NCBI RefSeq assembly: GCF_026240905.1
Contig: NZ_JAPEVI010000003.1
Location: 4,280,501-4,344,500 of the forward strand
Source of the DNA: Roseibium salinum
GTDB lineage: Bacteria; Pseudomonadota; Alphaproteobacteria; Rhizobiales; Stappiaceae
DNA length: 64,000 nucleotides
Direction of reading: 5' to 3'
The notes under the pieces were generated by a model. The model did no database searches. It worked only from the letters and a program-made list of their open reading frames with translations, and was not told the origin of the DNA. Shown here in pieces: positions 8,952-17,359 of this stretch. A program made the translations under genes and the position numbers. How positions within the stretch are numbered: position 1 is the first letter of the stretch; each line of letters opens with the position of its first letter.

Positions 8952-10076
8952 ATGAACAGTCTCGGCATAGGATTGATCGGCACCGGCTTCATGGGCAAGT
9001 GCCACGCGCTTGCCTACGGGTCGGTCAAGGCCGTTTTCGGGGATGTGCCGGATATCCGGCTGGAGGTGCTTTGCGACGTGCCGGCCGACAAGGCGGATGC
9101 CTTCGCCGACCAGTTCGGCTTTGCCCGGGCGACGGCAACCTGGCAGGACCTGATCGCCGATCCGAAGGTCGATATCGTCTGCATCACCACGCCGAACAAG
9201 GTGCACAAGGAGATGGCGTTGGCGGCCCTGGAAGCCGGTAAGCACGTGCATCTGGAAAAGCCGATGGCGCTGACGCTGGAAGATGCCCGTCAGATGCTGG
9301 CGGTTTCGGAACGGACCGCCGCGAAGACCATTGTCGGCTACAATTACCTGCACAATCCGGCGATTAGCCATGCCCGCAAGCTGATCGCGGAAGGGGCCAT
9401 CGGCCGCATCGTTCACTTCCGCGGCATGGTGGACGAGGACTACCAGGCCGATCCGGAGCTTGCCTGGACCTGGCGGGCAACCAGGGCGGATGCCGGGCTT
9501 GGCGCCCTCGGCGATCTCGGCTGTCATCTGGTCTCGCTGGCAACGGCGCTCGTCGGACCGGTCGAAAGCCTGATTGCCGAGACCAGAACCGTTCACGCCA
9601 CGAGGCCGCTCGACGACGGGTCGGCCGAGCGCCGGCCGGTGGAAAACGAGGATATCGCCTCGGCGCTGGTCACATTCGAAAACGGCGTCCACGGGGTCAT
9701 CTCCACCTCGCGCAGCGCCTGGGGCCGCAAGAGCTATATCGCGTTCGAAGTCCATGGGACCGAAGGCATGATCACCTTCGATCAGGAACGCATGAACGAA
9801 TTGCGGCTCTATCAGAACCGCGGCCCGTTCGGGGAACAGGGCTTCAAGACGCTGCTCAGCGGCCCGGCGCATCCGCCCTATGGCCAGTTCGTTCCGGCAG
9901 CCGGCCATCAGCTGGGTTTCAACGATCTGAAGGTCATCGAGGCGCATGAGTTCCTTCAGGCGATCTCGCAGCACCGGCCGGCCGTGCCGTCCTTCCGGGA
10001 GGCGCTTCATTTCGAAGCGGTCATTCACGCGATTGCCGAGGCCGCTTCCGGGCAGAAGCGGGTTTTCGTGAAGTAA
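8952..10076 (+). CDS. Gfo/Idh/MocA family oxidoreductase
   Basis: A 374-residue NAD(P)-dependent sugar or cyclitol dehydrogenase: GLIGTGFMGKCHA Rossmann motif at residues 6-18, HLEKPMALT catalytic Lys motif near 100, and a GDLGCHL segment with the catalytic His near 197. It is about 40 residues longer than IolG and belongs to a different subgroup. Its position just after iolG suggests a cyclitol substrate (scyllo-inositol or another inositol isomer), but that is inference. It is separated from iolG by the inverted-repeat element, so it may have its own expression. Confidence 0.85.
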   Translation: MNSLGIGLIGTGFMGKCHALAYGSVKAVFGDVPDIRLEVLCDVPADKADAFADQFGFARATATWQDLIADPKVDIVCITTPNKVHKEMALAALEAGKHVHLEKPMALTLEDARQMLAVSERTAAKTIVGYNYLHNPAISHARKLIAEGAIGRIVHFRGMVDEDYQADPELAWTWRATRADAGLGALGDLGCHLVSLATALVGPVESLIAETRTVHATRPLDDGSAERRPVENEDIASALVTFENGVHGVISTSRSAWGRKSYIAFEVHGTEGMITFDQERMNELRLYQNRGPFGEQGFKTLLSGPAHPPYGQFVPAAGHQLGFNDLKVIEAHEFLQAISQHRPAVPSFREALHFEAVIHAIAEAASGQKRVFVK

Positions 10077-10162
10077 TCCCGGTCTTTGCACCCGGACGCC
10101 ATCTGCCTATATGCTTGGCGAAGAAGGGCATGAATCACGAGCCCGGCGGGAAAGGACACTTC

Positions 10163-10852
10163 ATGAATTCGGATGATACCGAGACCGACCTTGAGGATAT
10201 TCTGCAGATCGACATCGTCTCCGATGTCGTATGTCCCTGGTGCATCGTCGGCTTCAAGCAGCTGGAAATGGCGATCGAGCAGACCGGCGTCTCGGCCGCG
10301 ATCAAGTGGCATCCGTTCGAGCTCAACCCCGATATGTCCGAAGACGGCGAGAACCTGCGCGAGCATATCATGCGCAAATACGGCTCCACGGCGGAGCAGT
10401 CCCAGGCGGTGCGCGACCGGCTGACGGAACTGGCGGCGGGGCTCGGGTTTGATTTCCGCTTCTCCGACGACATGCGCATGGTGAACACGTTCAAGGCGCA
10501 CCAGCTCATTCACTGGGCCGGACCGGAGGGCAAGGAACATCCGCTGGAACTGGCCCTGTTCGAAGCCTATTTCCGCGATGGCAAGGACCTGAACGAACCT
10601 GAAGTCCTTGCCGATATCGCCGCCGGCGTCGGGCTGGACCGGGACGAGGCCCTCAAGGTTCTGGAGGACGGGCGGTTCGCGGATGTTGTCCGGCAGGAGG
10701 AGGCCTTCTGGACCGGCAACGGCATTCAGGGCGTCCCCGCGGTCATCTTCGAGCGCCGCCACCTGATCAGCGGCGCCCAGGGTGCGGACAACTATTCCTC
10801 GATCATCAGGCAACTGGTGGGCGAAGACGCGGCCAGTATCAGCCGCCACTGA
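10163..10852 (+). CDS. DsbA family oxidoreductase, FrnE-like
   Basis: A 229-residue thioredoxin-fold protein with a CPWC redox motif (VVCPWCIVG) near residue 24 and the DSBA/FrnE helical insert. There is no signal peptide, so it is cytoplasmic, as for 2-hydroxychromene-2-carboxylate isomerase/FrnE-type proteins that catalyse thiol-disulfide exchange. The frame is open to 10115, but ATG at 10163 is chosen because GGAAAGGA lies just upstream and the fold begins soon after. No functional link with its neighbours is evident. Confidence 0.85.
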   Translation: MNSDDTETDLEDILQIDIVSDVVCPWCIVGFKQLEMAIEQTGVSAAIKWHPFELNPDMSEDGENLREHIMRKYGSTAEQSQAVRDRLTELAAGLGFDFRFSDDMRMVNTFKAHQLIHWAGPEGKEHPLELALFEAYFRDGKDLNEPEVLADIAAGVGLDRDEALKVLEDGRFADVVRQEEAFWTGNGIQGVPAVIFERRHLISGAQGADNYSSIIRQLVGEDAASISRH

Positions 10853-10903
10853 TTGCACCCTCTCCGGCCGGGTGCAGGCTTGCATCCCTTGCCGGCAGGG
10901 GCG

Positions 10904-12817
10904 TCAAAGCTTCTCGAGCAGCACCCCGGCCGCCTCGATGCGGCCCGCCGGCGTTTCGGCCGGCTCCGCACCGTAGTTGGTCCAGATCCGCAGACCGTCG
11001 GTGTCCCGGCAGCGCACGCCGCCGGCAAGCTCGCGGGTCTCGATCCCGGCCAGGGCGCAAATCTCGCTGTAGATGCGCTTCAGTGCCGTCTCGTCGCCCC
11101 AGCCGCCGACATAGGTCAGTTTCTCGTGTCTGAAGACGGCCGGCTGACCATCTTCCAGTTCCACGGCGACATCGGCCGCGCCTTCCAGCTCTTCCCGGTA
11201 GCCGGTGAAATGACCGCCGCCCTTGAGCGGCATCGGCATGTCGAGGCCGAGCGTTTCGACGCGCGAGACCGTGACCTCCAGGCCGGGCATGTCCGGCGGC
11301 AGCGGCACGGGGATCACCATGTCGGCGTTGCGGGCGGCGGTGCGCGGGCCGAGCACCACGTGGGCCTGCGTTTGACCAAGGGCCTTCTTCAGGTCCTGCG
11401 GCATGTAGATCAAGCCCGGTGCGGAAACGATGCTGTAGCCGCCAAAGTCACGGGTCTCGCCGCGGAGGATGTCGACGGAAAGCCCGAGCTTGCGCAGCGC
11501 CTTGTAGGTGTCGAAGATGAGCTGAAAATAACTGAGGCCCTTACCGTGCGGCTGGGTCGTCCAGGCAAAGTCGGCGTCGTAGTCGAAAATCAGCGCGACC
11601 GGCGCCTGCGGTGCGGAAACATCCGGCGCGTCGCGCAACTCGTCGGCGACCTGGCGTGCCTCCAGAAGCGCCGGGGCATCGGCATTGTCCGAACGCAGCA
11701 TGCCGGCATGCATCTGCTCCTGCGCGAAGGGAACCTGGCGCCAGCGGAAATAGCAGACCGCTTCAGCCCCATGGGCATAGGCCTCCCAGGCCCACAGGCG
11801 CATCATGCCGGGAAGCGGAGCCGGATTATACGGCGCCCAGTTGACCGGGCCGGGCTGCTGTTCCATCACCCACCAGCGGCCCCTGCCGACAGCGCGGTAA
11901 AGATCGTGGTGAAAGGCCTGGAAGTCCGGATCGCCCTGGCGGACGAAAGCGCGCTTGTGCTCCCGGTCGGCGCCGACCCTGTCCTCCAAAAAGCCAAGCG
12001 GGTAGCTGTCCCAAGTGGCGATGTCGAGATCGTCGCCGACCTTGAAATGGTCGAAGTCGGTGAACCTGCCCATATAGTTGTGGCTGGCCGGCGCATCCGA
12101 GTATTCGCGGATGATGTCCACCTGGCGCTTGTTGAAGCGTGCCACCTGATCGGAGGAAAACCTCCTGAAGGCAAGGGTGTGCGACGGGTTGGGCTCGGCG
12201 ACTGTCAGGTTGGGCGGATCGATTTCCTCGAACGACGCATAGTCCATCGACCAGAAGATGTTGCCCCATGCGCGGTTCAGCGCCCCGATGGAGCCGTAGC
12301 GGTCCTGCAGCCAGACCCGGAACGCACGTGCGGCCGCATCCGAATAGGAGAGGATCGTCTTGTGGCAGCCGTATTCGTTGTCAGTCTGCCAGGCACCGAC
12401 ATGCGGGTTCTTGCCGTAGCGTTCGGCGAACAGCCGCACGATGCGGTCGCATTCCCGCCCGTAGCCTTCGTGCGAGAAACAATAGTGGCGGCGGGAGCCG
12501 AATTTGCGCGGCCGGCCGTGCGCATCGACGGCCAGCATGTCCGGATGCCTGTCGATCATCCAGCGCGGCGGGGTCGCGGTCGGCGTGCCCAGCACGACTT
12601 TCAGTCCGGCGCGGCCAAGGGTTTCGATCGCCCGGTCGAGCCATTCGAAATTCAGCTCGCCCGGGGAAGGCTCCAGCCGCGACCAGGCGAATTCGCCGAT
12701 GCGGATCCAGGTGAGACCGGTTTCCGCCATGCGGCGGGCATCGGCCTCCCACATCTCTTCCGGCCAGTGTTCAGGATAGTAACAGGTGCCCAGGGTGCGT
12801 TTCATGGGGGTGCTCAT
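10904..12817 (-). CDS. Beta-galactosidase, glycoside hydrolase family 42
   Basis: A 637-residue GH42 enzyme hydrolysing terminal beta-galactosides. The TIM barrel begins at once (TCYYPEHWPEEMW). The acid/base Glu is E148 in QTDNEYG and the nucleophile is E319 in WWVMEQQPG; the A4-type middle domain and a short beta domain follow. No signal peptide, so it acts in the cytoplasm. A second ATG four codons in (12805) is possible; 12817 has a GGA-type site. It is last in a five-gene run (SDR, dgoK, dgoA, SMP-30, GH42) and feeds galactose into it. A gap of about 54 bp separates it from the lactonase gene. Confidence 0.94.
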   Translation of the reverse strand: MSTPMKRTLGTCYYPEHWPEEMWEADARRMAETGLTWIRIGEFAWSRLEPSPGELNFEWLDRAIETLGRAGLKVVLGTPTATPPRWMIDRHPDMLAVDAHGRPRKFGSRRHYCFSHEGYGRECDRIVRLFAERYGKNPHVGAWQTDNEYGCHKTILSYSDAAARAFRVWLQDRYGSIGALNRAWGNIFWSMDYASFEEIDPPNLTVAEPNPSHTLAFRRFSSDQVARFNKRQVDIIREYSDAPASHNYMGRFTDFDHFKVGDDLDIATWDSYPLGFLEDRVGADREHKRAFVRQGDPDFQAFHHDLYRAVGRGRWWVMEQQPGPVNWAPYNPAPLPGMMRLWAWEAYAHGAEAVCYFRWRQVPFAQEQMHAGMLRSDNADAPALLEARQVADELRDAPDVSAPQAPVALIFDYDADFAWTTQPHGKGLSYFQLIFDTYKALRKLGLSVDILRGETRDFGGYSIVSAPGLIYMPQDLKKALGQTQAHVVLGPRTAARNADMVIPVPLPPDMPGLEVTVSRVETLGLDMPMPLKGGGHFTGYREELEGAADVAVELEDGQPAVFRHEKLTYVGGWGDETALKRIYSEICALAGIETRELAGGVRCRDTDGLRIWTNYGAEPAETPAGRIEAAGVLLEKL

Positions 12818-12871
12818 TGCCGTCCGCTGTAATGTCAGATGATCGGGTTCTGCATGGCCAGGCGAGTGTCG

Positions 12872-13720
12872 CTAAAGCAGGACGCGGTGTTCGCTCTGGC
12901 CGCTGACGGAGGTCTCAGCAAAATAGGTCTTGCCCTGCTCTTCGCCGGAAACGTTCACCGCGGCAGTGGTGACGAACAGAGTTTTCAGGTCCGGGCCGCC
13001 GAAGGCGGGGCAGGAGGCCTGTTTGGCGGGAACAAGGACTTCTTCCACGAAGCTGCCATCCGGCGCATAGCGTGCAACACGGTTTGCGCCCCATTGCGCG
13101 TTCCACAGGTGGCCTTCGCTGTCGACGACGGCGCCGTCCGGGAAGAGGCCTTCCGATTTGAAGTCCTTGAACAGTTCCGGCTCTCCCGCGGGCCAGCCGT
13201 CGTCATCCAGGGCGACCTTGTGGAGCGTCTGTGCATCGGTGTCGGCAAAATAGGCGGTCGTGCCGTCGGGCGAGAAACAGATGGCATTGGTGATGGTGAT
13301 GTCGGCGAACAGCCGGCGCAGTTCGCCCTTGTGGAAACGGTAGATCGACCCGGCATTGGGTTCCTTGGCGATCCCCATGGTGCCGATCCAGAACCCGCCC
13401 TTCGGATCGGCGCGGCCGTCATTGGAGCGGTTCAGCGGTCTGTCCGCCTCCAGATCGCAGAGTTTTTTCGAAGCTTCCGTTTCCAGGTTGAACAGGAACA
13501 GCTTGCTGGAGCTTGCAATCAGCAGCTCGGTCTTGCTGACCCAGCCGGCGGCGGAGACATATTCGTCGAACTGCCAGGACCTGGGCGTGCCGTTCTCACG
13601 GGTCAGCAGCTGCTTGCCCAGGATGTCGAACCAGAAAAGCTGCCGGCGTTCGGGATGCCAGAGAGGGCCTTCGCCCAGAGTGCACTGGCGCTCATCGAAA
13701 ATCTTGCTCATGGAATTCAC
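12872..13720 (-). CDS. SMP-30/gluconolactonase family protein, probable galactonolactonase
   Basis: A 282-residue six-bladed propeller lactonase. The metal ligands of the family are present: Glu in TLGEGPLWHPE, Asn in TNAICFSPDG and Asp in GAVVDSEGHLW. In the De Ley-Doudoroff pathway it would hydrolyse galactono-lactone to galactonate. The first start is GTG at 13720, overlapping the dgoA stop as GTGA; an ATG three codons later (13711) is also possible. Neither has a clear ribosome site, so coupling to dgoA translation is likely. Galactonate specificity is from context; arabinono- or glucono-lactone are alternatives. Confidence 0.85.
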   Translation of the reverse strand: MNSMSKIFDERQCTLGEGPLWHPERRQLFWFDILGKQLLTRENGTPRSWQFDEYVSAAGWVSKTELLIASSSKLFLFNLETEASKKLCDLEADRPLNRSNDGRADPKGGFWIGTMGIAKEPNAGSIYRFHKGELRRLFADITITNAICFSPDGTTAYFADTDAQTLHKVALDDDGWPAGEPELFKDFKSEGLFPDGAVVDSEGHLWNAQWGANRVARYAPDGSFVEEVLVPAKQASCPAFGGPDLKTLFVTTAAVNVSGEEQGKTYFAETSVSGQSEHRVLL

Positions 13721-14331
13721 TCGCTTGCTGCAACGGCCGTGTCATAGGCGGCGACGATTTCTTGTGCGCGGGCCTTGATGTCCGCAACGGTAAATCCGGG
13801 TTTGAAGAGGGCTGTGCCGATACCGAAGCCGGTCGCGCCGGCTTCGAGCCAGTCCTTGAAATTGTCCGGTCCCGCGCCGCCGACCGCATAGGTCGCCGTG
13901 CCTTTCGGCAGGACGGCGAGCATGGCCCTGAGGCCCGCCGGGCCGATGAGCGAGGCGGGGAAGAACTTCAGGCCATTGGCGCCGCTCCGCAAGGCGGTGA
14001 AACATTCGCTCGGGGTCATGACGCCCGGGAAAGACGACATGCCTTCCGCCCTGGTGGTCTTGATGACATTCGGATTGCAGTCCGGAGAGACGATCAGCGT
14101 GCCGCCGGCCCCCTTGACCGCAAGCACCTGGCTCGGCTCCAGGACGGTCCCCGCCCCGATTTCGGCCTGGCTGGAATATGTCTTCGCCATCGCCTCGATG
14201 CTCTTGAGCGGTTCGGGCGAATTGAGCGGCACTTCGATGCGGGTGATCCCGGCCTCTATCAGGCATTCGGTGACCGGGAGCGCTTCGGCAGGGGTGAGGC
14301 CCCTCAGGATCGCGATGAGGTTCCGGTTCAT
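13717..14331 (-). CDS. dgoA: 2-dehydro-3-deoxy-6-phosphogalactonate aldolase
   Basis: A 204-residue class I aldolase of the KDPG/KHG family that splits KDPGal into pyruvate and glyceraldehyde-3-phosphate. Catalytic residues are in place: E33 in RIEVPLNSP and the Schiff-base Lys K122 in GLKFFPAS. ATG at 14331 overlaps the dgoK stop (ATGA); the longer open frame upstream is dgoK sequence in another frame. Pairing with a KDGal kinase distinguishes it from the gluconate-pathway Eda enzyme. Confidence 0.94.
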   Translation of the reverse strand: MNRNLIAILRGLTPAEALPVTECLIEAGITRIEVPLNSPEPLKSIEAMAKTYSSQAEIGAGTVLEPSQVLAVKGAGGTLIVSPDCNPNVIKTTRAEGMSSFPGVMTPSECFTALRSGANGLKFFPASLIGPAGLRAMLAVLPKGTATYAVGGAGPDNFKDWLEAGATGFGIGTALFKPGFTVADIKARAQEIVAAYDTAVAASE

Positions 14332-15263
14332 GAGCGTGCCCCCGAATGGGAAGAAACTGAAAGGTGAGAATAGGCGAGCGCGAGGCCGCTCAGTGTAATA
14401 GTGTCCGCATCGAGGAGCCTGGCCTTGCAGCCGTGGCAGTCCAGCGCGGCCTGATAGGCCTTGGCGATCCTGTCGCTGCCCAGCAGACAGACTTCGGCGA
14501 AGTCGAACTCGTCCCTGACTGCGGCGAGCTCCGCTCCGATCAGCAATCCAGACAATCTGCCTGCGGCGGCCTGCGGCGAAAGCCCGGCAACGAGACCGGC
14601 CGCGCGGATGCCGAAAAGCTCCACCGCAAGCGCCTGGGGCGCTGCGGCCATTTCGGTAACGGCCTTCCTGAAGGCATCCTGATCGACATCGTCGGCGGAC
14701 AAACCGTGGCGCAGCACGGAATGCTTGGCAAGGAGCGCGAAGGTCTCTCCGGTCATGCAGGTGCGGAAGCGCTCGACCCGGCCGCCGCGAAGCGCGACCC
14801 ATTTCGTATGGGTGCCGGGCAGGCAGAGCGTGCCTGTATGGCCCGGGTTTTCAGCCAGAAACCCGGCGATCTGCGTTTCTTCTCCGCGCATGACGTCGGC
14901 GGGGTCGGATTGCATGATGCCCGGCAGGATGCGCACGTCCAGCCGCGGATCTTGCGCGTGAACCGCCGTGGCTTCGGCAATGCCCGGCGGTGCACAGGGC
15001 GCGCTTATGTAGGGTACTTCCAGCCAGCCCTGGCGCGCGCCCGCCATGCCGCAGATGATGATAGGGGTCGTGCCGTCGCTCTCAAGCAGGTCGCCGATCA
15101 GTTCCAGAAGCGCCGGTTCGAATTCGTCCCTTGAAAGCGCGCCCATGCCCTTGTCCGAGATGCGGTGGGCAACCGCATTGCCCGCCGGGTCGAGACCCCA
15201 GATGCGCAGGTTGCTCGTCCCCCAATCGACGGCGATCCAGGCGGCTTTTGCGTGTGAGCTCAT
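14328..15263 (-). CDS. dgoK: 2-dehydro-3-deoxygalactonokinase
   Basis: A 311-residue kinase of the DgoK family: AVDWGTSNLR nucleotide-binding start (residues 11-20), GMAGARQGW near 74 and LCLPGTHTKWV near 146. It phosphorylates 2-dehydro-3-deoxy-galactonate to give the dgoA substrate. ATG at 15263 overlaps the SDR stop and its own stop overlaps dgoA, both as ATGA, so the three are tightly coupled. Cytoplasmic. Confidence 0.94.
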   Translation of the reverse strand: MSSHAKAAWIAVDWGTSNLRIWGLDPAGNAVAHRISDKGMGALSRDEFEPALLELIGDLLESDGTTPIIICGMAGARQGWLEVPYISAPCAPPGIAEATAVHAQDPRLDVRILPGIMQSDPADVMRGEETQIAGFLAENPGHTGTLCLPGTHTKWVALRGGRVERFRTCMTGETFALLAKHSVLRHGLSADDVDQDAFRKAVTEMAAAPQALAVELFGIRAAGLVAGLSPQAAAGRLSGLLIGAELAAVRDEFDFAEVCLLGSDRIAKAYQAALDCHGCKARLLDADTITLSGLALAYSHLSVSSHSGARS

Positions 15264-16024
15264 CCGGTCACCGCGACCCCGCCGTCGACGACCAGGGCCT
15301 GGCCCGTCATCGCCCGGCTGGCTTTCGAGGCAAGGAAGAGAACCGGATCGACTATGTCGTCGGGCACAAGTTCCCTTTTGAGGCATTGGCGGTCGATATG
15401 GGCGGCGAGCGACTCCGGCGTCACCCAGAGCTCTTTCTGCCGCTCGGTGAGGATCCAGCCGGGGGCAATGGCGTTGACGCGGATGTTTTCCGGACCGAAT
15501 TCCCGGGCAAGGCTGCGGGTCATGCCGTTGATGCCGGAATTGGCGGTCGTGTAGACGGAATACCCGGCCGCACCCATCATGTACGAGATCGACGAGAAAT
15601 TGACGATCGACCCGCCGCCGGCCGCGCGCATTCCGGCGATCACCTGCTGGCAGGCAAAGTAATAGGCCTTCAGATTGATGCCGATGGACCACTCCCAGAA
15701 GGCCTCGTCGACTTCTTCCGCCTTGTGGCGCGTGTCGTTCGCGGCGTTGTTGACCAGCACCGTGATGGCGCCATGGGCCTCGGCAGCCTTTTCCATGGAG
15801 GCCTTGAGGGCGGCGATGTCCGTAATGTCGCAGGAGAGGAACAGCGGACGGCTGCCGTGCTTCTTCTCCATCTCGTCGCAGAAGGGGGCGGCGTCCGAGC
15901 GCTGAACAAAGGCGACCTTCGCCCCATGGCCCAGGAAGCCGTCGGTCAGTGCCGCGCCGATACCGGAGCCGCCGCCGGTGATGAAAACCGATGCGTCCTT
16001 GAGATCTGGAAAATTCGCGACCAT
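15260..16024 (-). CDS. SDR family oxidoreductase, probable D-galactose 1-dehydrogenase
   Basis: A 254-residue classical short-chain dehydrogenase: TGGGSGIGAAL cofactor motif near residue 15, NNAA near 90, catalytic Ser in NFSSISYMMG and the expected Tyr/Lys helix in an altered form (GYSVYTTANSG: Tyr present, but Asn stands where the usual Lys of YxxxK would be, read as YTTAN). It is first in the galactose operon, so oxidation of galactose to galactonolactone is the likely job, by context. The frame extends upstream, but ATG at 16024 is preceded by AAGGA and gives the normal family length. The missing Lys should be checked. Confidence 0.82.
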   Translation of the reverse strand: MVANFPDLKDASVFITGGGSGIGAALTDGFLGHGAKVAFVQRSDAAPFCDEMEKKHGSRPLFLSCDITDIAALKASMEKAAEAHGAITVLVNNAANDTRHKAEEVDEAFWEWSIGINLKAYYFACQQVIAGMRAAGGGSIVNFSSISYMMGAAGYSVYTTANSGINGMTRSLAREFGPENIRVNAIAPGWILTERQKELWVTPESLAAHIDRQCLKRELVPDDIVDPVLFLASKASRAMTGQALVVDGGVAVTG

Positions 16025-16085
16025 GGATGTTTCCTTCGTGCGTTCAAAGAGACGTCTGGCGGGCAGGCGGAGGTTTTCAGCATAG

Positions 16086-16127
16086 GAACATTTGATGTTC
16101 TTCCACAATAGTTCCATTATTTGGAAC
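16086..16127. promoter_or_regulatory. Paired inverted repeats, probable IclR-type operators
   Basis: Two perfect inverted repeats lie between the divergent SDR and IclR genes: GAACA-TTTGA-TGTTC (16086-16100) and GTTCC-ATTATTT-GGAAC (16111-16127). They sit about 60 bp upstream of the SDR start and 85 bp upstream of the regulator start, the expected place for a shared operator of the galactose operon. Binding by the adjacent IclR protein is inference. Confidence 0.55.
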
Positions 16128-16211
16128 ATTGTTTTGCATGTTGATACTTTGCTGCGATCCGCGTTAGGTTGTCAACAGGGGCGGGAGAAGAAACCCGGGC
16201 GACTGGAGAAG

Positions 16212-16991
16212 ATGATGAGCAGACAAGCGGGCATCGGGACGGTCGGCAAGGCGCTGGAGGTGCTCGACAGGGTTGCCGCAGTCGGACGGCCGGTGCGGTT
16301 CTCCGAACTGCTGGCGAAGAGCTCTCATCCCAAGGCAACGCTTTACCGCCTGCTGCAGACCCTGGTGAGCCAGGGCATGCTGGTCTATGACGATCAGCGC
16401 CAGACCTATTCGCTCGGCATCCGCCTTGTCAGGCTGGCTCACGCCGCCTGGCGGCAGAGCTCGATCGCGCCGATCGCCCGGCCTTTCGTGAAGGCGCTGG
16501 CCGAAACGGTCGGCGAAACCGTTCACCTTGCGCAGTTGGACAGCGGGCAGGTGCTCTATGTCGAAAAGCGCAATGCCGCCGACCCGATCGATATGTTTTC
16601 CCAGGCCGGCAAGGTCGGTCCCGCCTATTGCACCGGCGTGGGGAAGGCGCTGATGGCGTTTCTGGGGGCTGCCGAGCTCGATGACGTTCTCAAGAAGCAG
16701 TCTTTCTACCGCTTTACGCCGGCAACGCTGACCAGCGAAGAGGCGTTGCGGGCTGATCTTGCAAGGATCAGAGAGGACGGCATTGCCTTCGACCGGGAAG
16801 AACACGAACCCGGCATCATCTGCATCGCCGCGCCGATCCTGTCCTCGAAGGGCCGGCCTGTCGGAGCCCTTTCGGTCACCACGTCCACGCGCCGGAAGAG
16901 CGTCGAGGACTTGACGGAACTGCGCCCGGCGCTTCTGGGTACGGCCGCCAGGATCGCGGCCGCCGTCGAAGACTGGCAGTTTCCAGCCTGA
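16212..16991 (+). CDS. IclR family transcriptional regulator of the galactose operon
   Basis: A 259-residue regulator with an N-terminal winged helix (about residues 8-70; RFSELLAKSSHPKATLYRLL) and a C-terminal IclR effector domain (about 85-255; PAYCTGVGKALMAFL is the family signature, followed by EHEPGIICIAAPI). GGAGAAG lies just before ATG 16212; the second ATG at 16215 is equally possible. It is divergent from the galactose operon and probably represses it in the absence of galactonate or a KDG-type effector. That role is inferred from position and the inverted repeats. Confidence 0.88.
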   Translation: MMSRQAGIGTVGKALEVLDRVAAVGRPVRFSELLAKSSHPKATLYRLLQTLVSQGMLVYDDQRQTYSLGIRLVRLAHAAWRQSSIAPIARPFVKALAETVGETVHLAQLDSGQVLYVEKRNAADPIDMFSQAGKVGPAYCTGVGKALMAFLGAAELDDVLKKQSFYRFTPATLTSEEALRADLARIREDGIAFDREEHEPGIICIAAPILSSKGRPVGALSVTTSTRRKSVEDLTELRPALLGTAARIAAAVEDWQFPA

Positions 16992-17235
16992 TCACTTTCC
17001 AGGCGGCCGTCGTCACGGCTTGCGCGGGACGCGACGCGGAGCGGTGTGGGGCCGGGCACGATGGCCGGCCGGTGTCCATCGTTGCATGCGGCTCGGCACA
17101 CTTTGTCATCACAAGGCACGAGATCACGACAAGATCCCGATAATCCCGCGCGCCCGACGCGGGTGCGAGCAGTCGGGGCAGGTCTCGGGCGCCTGCGTAC
17201 GCGTCCATCCCGCATGGTGAACGCAGGATCTCTTG
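16992..17235. other. Intergenic stretch after the IclR gene
   Basis: No gene is supported here. A hairpin CCCGCG-N7-CGCGGG (17145-17163) is the only clear structure and lacks a T-tract. The region runs into the promoter/operator of the branched-chain-type ABC importer at 17236. Confidence 0.4.
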
Positions 17236-17264
17236 TTGACATGAATACTGATTCAGGTTTCATA
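17236..17264 (+). promoter_or_regulatory. Promoter -35 with embedded TetR-type operator for the ABC importer
   Basis: A perfect -35 hexamer TTGACA (17236-17241) is followed 17 bases later by TTCATA, a weak -10. Bases 17237-17260 match the 24-bp palindrome found in front of the TetR gene (25741-25764) at 21 of 24 positions: CATGAAT-ACTG-ATTCAGG here against CATGAAT-ACTG-ATTCATG there. A repressor bound here would cover the -35 element. It lies about 100 bp before the binding-protein start. Confidence 0.65.
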
Positions 17265-17359
17265 TACAGCTCAGCGTCAGGCAGATTGATGGTTCGCGCA
17301 GGCTGTGGGAGCGGCCTGAAACGGCGCGCCGGGCCTTGCGCTCATTGGGAGGACTATTC

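Noticed and set aside
10853..12832. 659-codon plus-strand open frame opposite the GH42 gene
   Set aside because: It shadows a complete beta-galactosidase with both catalytic Glu residues and has no protein family of its own.
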